Part shown: in pieces, positions 57,413 to 64,000 of the stretch
Layout: each line of letters starts with the position of its first letter
How positions within the stretch are numbered: position 1 is the stretch's first letter
Assembly: GCF_001704115.1 (NCBI RefSeq)
Contig: NZ_CP016895.1
Location: 1,922,001 to 1,986,000, forward strand
Direction of reading: 5' to 3'
From: Acinetobacter larvae
GTDB taxonomy: Bacteria; Pseudomonadota; Gammaproteobacteria; Pseudomonadales; Moraxellaceae
Length of the DNA stretch: 64,000 nt
The notes under the pieces: model-generated
Database searches by the model: none
What the model was told of the DNA's origin: nothing
The model's input: only the letters and a program-made list of their open reading frames with translations
Program-made: the position numbers and the translations under genes

Positions 57413-59276
57413 ATGCTTAAAAAATCATATGTATTGGAACAAGATCAATATTTGGCTGATTTGAACTTAAAAACTCCAGCTTCTCAATTTACGTTCTTGG
57501 TCGCGCCAACTGGAGTTGGCAAGACAACTTATACAATGGAAGAACTCAGACATCAATTTGAATTGGTAGTCATTTTAGTTCCTACTCAAAACAAAGTCTC
57601 TGAGCTGAAAAACCATTATGGTACTGTCACTTCAAAATATTTATTTTTTTATGGTAACCATAGCCCCGATGAGAGTGTTCGTAACTTCAAAGGTGTCATT
57701 GTTGCGACTTATGATAAGTTTGACAAAATTATGGGGCTTATGACGCCATCACAAAAATCAAAGGCGTTGTTAGTCGTTGATGAAGCACATAAACTTTATT
57801 CAGCAGGGTCATTTCGAGATGATGCACTCACACCTGTGCTTTGGCATTTGAAAAATAGAACTATACCCTCAGCACTATGTCTCACTGCAACTAAAACTGA
57901 TGAACTCTTTAATCAATTAAAGATTAAAATTGATCATGAATATGTTGTTGAACATAGTGACCCCATAGTACGAAATATTGAAGTCATTTCTTTACTCAAA
58001 GGTGACCAATATACCAGTATTGCTGTCATTGAAAAAAGGATTAAGCAGCTTAAGAAAGAGTATGAAAAACTGCCTAAAAATCACCCTCGTAAGACTATAC
58101 TTGTACGTGTCAACTCACGAGAGAAATGCCATAATTTTAGATGCTATTTTGAAAAAAAATATAAGCTTAAATGCTTAGTGGTACATAGTAAGTCTAAAAA
58201 TGACTCTGAAGTTCGAGAAATTTTTGAGTCACAAAAAATTCCTCAAGGTATTGATATCGTCTTTACCACTTCTATTATGGATGAGGCGGTCAATCTAAAT
58301 AATGAGCAAGTTGAAATAGATTCAGTATTTGTGATAGGTAAACAGGCGCATGTTGAAGAGTTAGTCCAATTCATTGGAAGACTTCGTTTGGCAAATGTCC
58401 CTTGCTGTATTTTATTGCATACTGAGATTTTACAGACAAACCAAGATATTGAAACAGTTCACCAAAAACACCTAAAAATGATGGATGAATTTATCACTAG
58501 GGTATACCAAATTGGTGAAGGACTTTCTCGTTTGGTTCATGATTATAAATTTTATCAAAATGAAGAAAAGATTCAAAACATCTATGACATAATCAATCGT
58601 ATGAACGAGAGTTTCAAAGATTGGTTTGATTGCAAACTATTTACAGTCTATAACTGTAAGTCAATTCAAAATATTGCCAGTTTAGTATCTACACTCTACC
58701 AAATGGATACAGGACATATTTACAGTAGCTTTGAATATCTTGCATGGCGCATCAAGAAATTTCTACCTAATAGTGAAATTACTTTCATCGAAAATGATGA
58801 GCTTGAAACACCCCAACATGTCAAAGACTTCTTTGATGAACAAAAAAACCTGTCTGATCAAGCCTACGCAAATAGCATAGATTTGGGAATCAGCATGTTT
58901 CTTGATGAGTTTCAGTCTTCTACCTTTAAGCCCAAGACCTTAAAGGAAATTTCAGATAAGTTCATTCAGACCAAACAAAAAAACGAAGACTATATAGATG
59001 ATCTGGTGTTATTCGCTGGTGATGATATTCCGCACCATGAGCAAACTGCTAGGGTATTAAATGAAACGATCTATTTGGCACAACATATCTCTAACCTGCA
59101 TGACATCAAAGAGATTTTGATTCAGAAAAGATTTAGTGAGATTTCCAAGGTAGCTGAAGCATATGCAAAAAATGAATTTGTAAGGCATATGTTACGAAAG
59201 TTCTATGGCCGAACCCCTGAGAAGTATTTATGCGATGGGCATAAAATTACTGGTTCACAGGCAAGTACATTACTTA
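57413..59276 (+). pseudogene. SF2 (DEAD/DEAH-like) helicase, 5' part, interrupted by an IS982-family element
   Basis: The first 621 codons hold a phage-type SF2 helicase: Walker A APTGVGKT (31-38), DEAH box VVDEAH (121-126), motif III LTAT (157-160) and motif VI QFIGRLR (319-325), followed by ~300 residues of helical C-terminal sequence. An IS982-family element interrupts codon 622; the frame otherwise runs into the IS to a stop at 59350. Without the IS and one TACTTA duplication the frame continues into 60260-60600, giving 734 residues. The truncated product keeps all helicase motifs and might still be active. Lies 60 bp after the integrase. Confidence 0.85.
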
Positions 59277-60253
59277 ACCTGAGTTCGATGAAAAACGTTC
59301 AACCTTTCAGCATATTTTTGAAAGTTGGCTTATTCGGATTTAAACAATAAGCCACTACAGCAGCCATAATATTTACCATGAAATTATTCACAGAACGATG
59401 ACGCGAATGGTCAAGTTGATGTAAGTTTTTTAACTGATCATTCACCGTTTCTATTAATCCTCTTCTGCCAAGCAATTGTTTTTCTTCTTCAGTTCGGAGT
59501 GGCTTGTTTTTCATATTCTTACGTGATGGAGTCAATATTTTTAATCCTCTTGCTGCTAAAGCCTCTGTCTTAGCTTTGCTTAAATAGCCTTTATCTCCTA
59601 ATAAAATGCCTTTTAATTCTTTGGTTAAAGACTCTAGTACAGCAATATCATGGATATTCCCTGATGTTACTTTAATATTAATAATTCACCTAAGTTATTG
59701 ATAACCATGTGTAATTTAAAACCATAGAACCACCCAGTACTACTTTTTCCACGATTCGCTAAGCCTTTAAATACGCGGTTTCTTTTAATTCTAAGATTAT
59801 GACAAACTACAAGTTTGGTTGAATCAATAATACTAATTCCTGTATCAGTTCCTTTAACCTGATGAAAAAAGCTACTCAAAGCTTGTAAACAACGTGGCAT
59901 GATTTCAATAAAACGATTATAGCTCAGCAGCTTAGGAAATGCTGATTTCCAAAAAGGGATGACCATGTGGCAGTAAAAATATTTAAAGAATCTAAAACCT
60001 GATTGGTGAAATAAGATAACAATTGTCATGATCTCAGATAAACTTAAAGCTGACTTTTGAACTGGCTTATTTTGCTCAGGAATAAGAGCTTTCTCTAGAG
60101 ATTCGTTAAATATTTTGCAAAAATCATCCACTTTACAGAATAATTCGGTAATATGATCCATAGAAAAGCCTTGTGTTTTAACTTTTGTCTTAAGAACCAA
60201 TAAGTTATAAACATTAAGGCTTTTTTTCTACTTTTTTTATGTCGAACTCAGGT
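59277..60253 (-). mobile_element. IS982-family insertion sequence with 6-bp target duplication
   Basis: A 977-bp element with inverted termini ACCTGAGTTCGATGAAAAA (from 59277) and, complement, ACCTGAGTTCGACATAAAAA (ending 60253). TACTTA is duplicated at 59271-59276 and 60254-60259. It is inserted in the helicase gene in antisense orientation. Its transposase is frameshifted. Confidence 0.9.
59299..60161 (-). pseudogene. IS982-family transposase, frameshifted
   Basis: N-terminal part MDHITELFCKVDDFCKIFNE, middle TDTGISIIDSTKLVVCHNLR and TGWFYGFKLHMVINNLGELL, then a stop in TTAAAGTAACATCAGG at ~59676 where deletion of one A shifts the frame; the rest (GLIETVNDQLKNLHQLDHSR to FKNMLKG) is in another frame down to 59299. 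The family and DDE residues are recognisable but the enzyme is probably dead. Confidence 0.85.
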
Positions 60254-60259
60254 TACTTA

Positions 60260-60600
60260 CCAATACCATTAAAGCTGTGCAGAAACACACCTATCTCCCA
60301 ATGCATACAATCATCAAAGAACGACTGATCAAAGGGATGCATTATAATTACAAAACAGATGAAATCGAGGTAGCAGCAGGAAAAGCGTTGAACTTTATTG
60401 CGACTTATTTTGAAGTCAAAGATCGTAATAAGAACAAACCTGAAAAACGTTATCTCGAATTTCATGGTATTGCTGTAGGTGGTTTTGAGTATTTACATAT
60501 ACACGATCTACAAAATGCCTTTATAGCAACAAAAGTAGATTTTGAGCTGAATGGTAAACGATACGCTCCCTATAGTGGTCAGGTCATCAAACGCAAGTAA
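60260..60600 (+). pseudogene. SF2 helicase, displaced 3' end
   Basis: The frame continuing from codon 622 of the helicase reads TNTIKAVQKHTYLPMHTIIK... RYLEFHGIAVGGFEYLHIHD... GQVIKRK and stops at 60600, about 113 codons. The reading frame across the excised IS982 element is exact. A GTG at 60277 may still initiate translation of this part on its own (107 codons). Confidence 0.85.
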
Positions 60601-60657
60601 TCACATTATGCGTGGGTCAAAAGCCTTGTAACTCTAACCAAGTTATCTTTATATCCC

Positions 60658-60715
60658 AGCAAATGTCCACAATCCCGATATTTTCCGCTCTCGCGTTTGA
60701 GGTGAGGCTCGAGCC
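60658..60715. repeat. ~58-bp direct repeat, left copy
   Basis: Starts AGCAAATGTCCACAATCCC and ends GTTTGAGGTGAGGCTCGAGCC-like; the right copy is at 63225-63282 and matches at about 52 of 58 positions. The two bracket the ATPase-HNH gene pair. Confidence 0.8.
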
Positions 60716-60738
60716 GAAGATATCGGGATTCTACACAA
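60664..60738. repeat. large palindrome (two facing terminal-repeat-like sequences)
   Basis: TGTCCACAATCCCGATATTT faces, on the other strand from 60738, TGTGTAGAATCCCGATATCT; about 18 of 22 positions pair. They are separated by ~30 bp. It could be a hairpin, an IS end pair or a recombination site. Confidence 0.55.
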
Positions 60739-61031
60739 TGTTGCATCATTACAGTGGGGGGATTTTTTTTTGAATGACAAAAGCTGTACTCGTATTTGGT
60801 GGCATCGGCTTGTGAGGAAACTGTAGGGGGAGTTTTGTTATTTTTGAGAAATTATTCTGTTACAACTATTATAATGATCACGCCAGCTAATAAGAAAAAA
60901 TCATGCTGAAAGTGAATAAATCCTTTAAAAACAAGTGACTTTAATATTATTTCTTGTTATCTTGGAATTTAAATAGCTTTCAGTCAACTAATTGTTAATT
61001 GAAACTTAAATGATTTGTTTTTAAAGATGAC

Positions 61032-62429
61032 ATGAGACATATAGAAATGGCTTTTCGAGTTAATGATTTTCTATTCAAAAATCAAAATATAATATTAGCA
61101 AAAGACCACCAATTTAATTCAGAACATACTTTTTCATTAATTACTGGTATGAATGCTATAGGAAAAAGTAGATTACTCACAAGTATTATACAGTCATACT
61201 TAATTTATAGTAAAAAATATGAAATGTATGACGTTGATAGTATTTTGATTGATCACCCGATTCAAATGCCAAATAAGATTATTGCAATAACAAATGCTTT
61301 AAGCGATAAGTTCCCAGAAAAGAATAGTAAATCCCGCATATATGAATATTTTGGTAATAAATCCAATGGCAGTATTATCTATGATAGATACGCCTCTATC
61401 AAACAGCTAATGATGAGAGATGATCTTAATTATGATTGTATTTGTCATACTTTTTACTATCTAGGTTTTTTACCTTTCTTAAAGATAACTCTTTCACACA
61501 CATTGAAAAAAAATACTCTATCACCACTTGAGTTAATAGAAATTCACGAAAGATATTATTCACTTTTTGATAATGTCAATTTCACTTTAAACACAGAAAG
61601 CCCTTCTGAAAATGAGCAACTCTTTTTTTATACATTAAGAAAAATTTATTTTAGAAAAAAGAGTATAAAGCAAAGTGAATTCAATCTTATCTATAATATT
61701 TTTTTCGGAAATAATCATGTAAAATTTAAAAAATTTGATATTAATCATTATTATTCTTACAGATCTCGCACATCTGCTTTTTCACATGAAGAGATAAAAA
61801 TACTTTTAGAGAATAATATCTTAAGAATTACAGACGTAAATTTGCTAATGTACTCAGAAGAAATTCCAAGCCCTTTAAATATAAATAAACTAACTGATGA
61901 TTTCATTAGCTTCAGCAATCTGAGTTCAGGACAGCAAGCCTTATTAAATATTTTTATAAGCTTATCAAGCTGTATTGAGGATAATAGTTTAATATGTATA
62001 GATGAACCTGAAATAAGTTTACACCCAGAATGGCAAATGGATTTCATAATACAACTTCAAGAGTTATTTTTAGACTATAAAGGTTGTCACTTCATAATTG
62101 CAACACATTCACCTCAAATTGTTTCGGGTCTTAGTTCAGAATCAGGATATATTATTGACTTGGAAAAAAATATTACATTTTCAAAAGAAGAATATTCAAA
62201 AAAATCTGCTGATTTTCAGTTGGCAAAGATATTTAATTCACCAGGATATAATAATGAATATTTAATTAGAGTAGCGTTAACCATCTTATCTAAAATTTCA
62301 AAAAAAATAGAGCTCAACGAATTAGATACAGAGAATCTTAATCTTTTAAATAGTATATTATGTGATTTACCTACAGATGATCCTGTATCATTTCTTATTG
62401 AGCAAATAAATGCATTGGTGAAACTATAA
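61032..62429 (+). CDS. AAA/ABC-type ATPase, Septu PtuA-like
   Basis: A 465-residue ATPase with Walker A GMNAIGKS (39-46), ABC-type signature LSSGQQ (297-302), Walker B/D-loop ICIDEPEISL (321-330) and switch THSPQI (358-363). This is the AAA_21/OLD-like ATPase fold used in several phage-defence systems. The HNH nuclease gene begins 2 bp after its stop, the layout of Septu (PtuA ATPase with PtuB HNH). An ATG at 61047 is an alternative start. AT-rich, unlike the core genome. Retron-Septu hybrids need a reverse transcriptase, which is absent. Confidence 0.85.
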   Translation: MRHIEMAFRVNDFLFKNQNIILAKDHQFNSEHTFSLITGMNAIGKSRLLTSIIQSYLIYSKKYEMYDVDSILIDHPIQMPNKIIAITNALSDKFPEKNSKSRIYEYFGNKSNGSIIYDRYASIKQLMMRDDLNYDCICHTFYYLGFLPFLKITLSHTLKKNTLSPLELIEIHERYYSLFDNVNFTLNTESPSENEQLFFYTLRKIYFRKKSIKQSEFNLIYNIFFGNNHVKFKKFDINHYYSYRSRTSAFSHEEIKILLENNILRITDVNLLMYSEEIPSPLNINKLTDDFISFSNLSSGQQALLNIFISLSSCIEDNSLICIDEPEISLHPEWQMDFIIQLQELFLDYKGCHFIIATHSPQIVSGLSSESGYIIDLEKNITFSKEEYSKKSADFQLAKIFNSPGYNNEYLIRVALTILSKISKKIELNELDTENLNLLNSILCDLPTDDPVSFLIEQINALVKL

Positions 62430-62430
62430 T

Positions 62431-63087
62431 ATGAAATATTACAATTATACCAATGAGGAGCAATCAATTATTGATACTTATGATATGGTTGATCATAATT
62501 TTTGGTCAATTAAGGTAAAAGAGCTTGCTCCATTACGTTTAAATTTAAGAAATCATTATTTAGCCCAACAAAAAAATCGATGCTGTTATTGTAAAATGCT
62601 TAAGCAAGAAAAGCATGGTTGTACTTGGGATGTTGAGCACATTGTACCAAAAGCATTATTTCCATCATTTTTATTTGAAAAACAAAATCTCAGTCTTTCA
62701 TGTAAGGAATGTAATGATGAAAAATCAGATAAATCTGTTTTTTCCAATCACTCATACAAATATAAGAAATATCCTAAGGAATCAGATAAATATTCTATTA
62801 TTCATCCTCATTTTGATAAGTATAGTGAGCATATGCGTATTCTTCAGAGCCCAAGTGGTAAAATCATGCATATTCCTATTACGAATAAAGGTAAAACCGT
62901 TTTTAATCACTGTAATTTACTTCGTTTCACTATGCAGTTTTATGATGCAGAAGAGATAAATGAAGAATTACTTATTTCCTTTTCAGATTATATTGATTCT
63001 CACTCAAGTCTATCTCATGAAAGTGCTAAAGCATTTTTCGTGGCAGCACTACCCCGAAATTTACCGCCAAAATATTTGGATTGCTAA
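62431..63087 (+). CDS. HNH endonuclease, Septu PtuB-like
   Basis: A 218-residue HNH nuclease: zinc Cys in RCCYCK (51-54) and SCKECND (91-96), and the catalytic core WDVEHIVPKA (His70). The C-terminal ~110 residues are not recognised. The start is 2 bp after the ATPase stop, so the pair is co-translated. In Septu the ATPase binds the HNH protein and restrains it until infection, when it cleaves nucleic acid; that mode is known from the family, not seen here. Confidence 0.85.
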   Translation: MKYYNYTNEEQSIIDTYDMVDHNFWSIKVKELAPLRLNLRNHYLAQQKNRCCYCKMLKQEKHGCTWDVEHIVPKALFPSFLFEKQNLSLSCKECNDEKSDKSVFSNHSYKYKKYPKESDKYSIIHPHFDKYSEHMRILQSPSGKIMHIPITNKGKTVFNHCNLLRFTMQFYDAEEINEELLISFSDYIDSHSSLSHESAKAFFVAALPRNLPPKYLDC

Positions 63088-63141
63088 TTTTCATAATCAC
63101 TTATATTAATAAAATTTTAAGTATTCGCTGAATACAATAGT

Positions 63142-63224
63142 GGTTCAAAAATTTGAACAGTACATATAAAGTGATAAGCTACTCTCTAAATGATGTAGGA
63201 AACATCAGAATTTGGAGCATTTCA
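63142..63224 (+). mobile_element. relic of the left end of an IS3-family element
   Basis: TGGTTCAAAAATTTGAACAG... TAAAGTGATAAGCTACTCTC ... GGAGCATTTCA aligns through about 83 bp with the first part of IS3 copies 1 and 2 (TGGCCCAGGAAATTTGAACAAC ... GGAGCATTTCATGGCG), with many changes, and stops at the orfA start. A solo, diverged IS end, immediately followed by the right 58-bp repeat. Confidence 0.75.
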
Positions 63225-63282
63225 AGCAAATGTCCACAATCCCAATATTTTCTGCTTTTGCGTTTGAGGTGAGGCACGAACC
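63225..63282. repeat. ~58-bp direct repeat, right copy
   Basis: Starts AGCAAATGTCCACAATCCC and matches the left copy (60658-60715) at ~52 positions. It fits exactly between the IS3 end relic on the left and a second IS orfA relic on the right, which fixes its limits. Confidence 0.8.
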
Positions 63283-63429
63283 TAATTTTTGGGCGATAGC
63301 CACCATAGATTCATGCGAGTTTGACAGTGCATAATCAATTGTTTGCTGTTTAGATTCTGGACTAAAGCGTTTAGCCATTTTTACATCTCCAAAGTACGTT
63401 ACGTTATCTTTAGAGGGACAGCATGTCCA
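63283..63429 (-). pseudogene. 5' fragment of another IS3-family orfA
   Basis: Read leftward from an ATG at ~63379: MAKRFSPESKQQTIDYALSN...AIAQKLG, the helix-turn-helix of an IS3-family OrfA different from copies 1 and 2. It breaks off at the 58-bp repeat. Its upstream end TGGACATGCTGTCCC (ending 63429) looks like the element's inverted repeat. Confidence 0.75.
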
Positions 63430-63666
63430 CTATTTTGGCTAGGATCATGGCATGCAGAATTTACAAAAAGATCTACCTAATATCCAAATATAAAACCCTG
63501 ATGAATTATATGTAGATTACCCATAATAATCATCAGAAATAATTTTAAATTTTATAATGGTATACTTAATAAAAAATTAATAAAAGTTAATATTTTAAAC
63601 TTCAATAAATACTAGTAACAAATACTCACCAAATAATGATTTTAAAATAAATAATTATGTTTAATA

Positions 63667-64000
63667 ATGAAGAATTTAAACTATACAAGCAATTTAATTA
63701 TGAATAAAAGTTACATGACAAATTTTGGTATTGAGACAGGTAATGATAATTTTATTTTCATTACTTCTCACTCTTTAGATCATAAGTTTCCAGAAATTTA
63801 CGATAAAAAAATAGATGAATGCCATATTTATTGTGTTGTCGACTGTCCAAGAATATCTTTTATTCCTGATTCTCTTGAATATGAAATTTTAGATAATACA
63901 ATCACATATATCGTGTCTTTAGAATATAGAGTTAATGGAAAGAAGAAAATAGTTCATTTTAAAGATGAATTAGAAATCGAATCAAATATAAAAAAAGTGA
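63667..64000 (+). CDS. unknown protein, cut by window edge
   Basis: An open frame from ATG 63667 (or 63700, MNKSYMTNFGIETGNDNFIF) runs off the right edge after 111 codons. It continues with ITSHSLDHKFPEIYDKKIDE, CHIYCVVDCPRISFIPDSLE and a charged beta-rich stretch. No family is recognised. AT-rich as the rest of the island. It may belong to a further accessory module. Confidence 0.6.
   Translation, partial: MKNLNYTSNLIMNKSYMTNFGIETGNDNFIFITSHSLDHKFPEIYDKKIDECHIYCVVDCPRISFIPDSLEYEILDNTITYIVSLEYRVNGKKKIVHFKDELEIESNIKKV

Larger units (their letters stand above)
60601..61031. other. non-coding region before the ATPase gene
   Basis: 430 bp. Contains the left copy of a ~58-bp direct repeat (60658-60715), a large imperfect palindrome built on it (60664-60738), a G6/T8 run near 60755 and AT-rich sequence presumably holding the promoter of the ATPase gene. 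No reverse transcriptase or other ORF is present. Confidence 0.5.
63088..63666. other. relic-rich region between the HNH gene and the last gene
   Basis: Contains, in order, an IS3 end relic, the right 58-bp repeat, and an IS3 orfA relic, then ~240 bp of very AT-rich DNA with no coding character (63430-63666) that should hold the promoter of the following gene. Confidence 0.6.

Noticed and set aside
60601..63087. Retron with PtuA/PtuB effectors
   Set aside because: No reverse transcriptase and no clear msr-msd structure in the window; the plain Septu interpretation suffices.
56006..63282. The 58-bp repeats as attL/attR of the integrase
   Set aside because: Both copies lie to the right of the integrase and flank only the ATPase-HNH pair; no copy is found near the integrase's left edge.

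Overview
The window reads as a chromosomal segment of an Acinetobacter species. Support for this: the products have Acinetobacter/Moraxellaceae character, glnD-dapC and prfA-prmC neighbourhoods are of the gammaproteobacterial kind, the core genes have moderate GC, and the insertion sequences belong to families common in that genus (IS3, IS5, IS256, IS982). No rRNA or tRNA gene was seen. Every family assignment comes from reading motifs by eye, without database searches.

Positions 1-49,490 are mostly housekeeping or stable accessory genes. In order: the start of ispF (-); a LprI-like secreted protein; HxlR and PadR regulators, the latter coupled to an alpha/beta hydrolase; a DUF333 lipoprotein; prfA-prmC (-); a glycine-zipper protein; a luciferase-like flavoprotein; a DUF4198 protein behind a possible Fur box; purT; glnD and dapC; a LysE exporter with an AraC regulator; glutathione peroxidase; a DUF481 outer-membrane protein; an NAD(P)-binding protein; msrB diverging from alaA; a periplasmic asparaginase; a seven-repeat Sel1 protein; dnaE; and trmJ overlapping cysE. 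A four-gene efflux operon (adaptor, two different RND permeases, outer-membrane lipoprotein) occupies 32,040-40,858. An iron locus follows. A DUF3649-PepSY-DUF3325 operon diverges from a fecI-fecR pair across a strong Fur box, then come a TonB-dependent receptor with an STN signalling domain and a siderophore-interacting reductase. FecR and the STN domain suggest surface signalling controls the receptor.

Between receptor and reductase (47,893-48,100) sits an orphan mini-CRISPR array: four identical 28-bp repeats of type I-F appearance and three 32-bp spacers. No cas gene occurs in the window. Next to it is a broken C-terminal gene fragment.

Positions 49,490-56,005 are an insertion-sequence graveyard. 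Two inverted, nearly identical IS3-family copies (the left one frameshifted) enclose an orphan Rhs tip. That tip is broken by a stop codon and by an IS256-family element with a perfect 9-bp target duplication. Upstream of it is a putative immunity-type gene split by an IS5-family element.

Positions 56,006-64,000 are AT-rich island DNA: a tyrosine integrase; a phage-type SF2 helicase gene split by an IS982-family element (removing the element restores one 734-codon frame); and an ATPase-HNH nuclease pair that looks like a Septu (PtuA-PtuB) antiphage system. The pair is bracketed by two ~58-bp direct repeats about 90% identical, the right one lying exactly between two IS relics. A gene of unknown function runs off the right edge.

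A recurring oddity of the core part is short degenerate tandem repeats (units of 12-18 bp) in many intergenic regions, often just after stop codons, plus a 24-bp repeat inside cysE.
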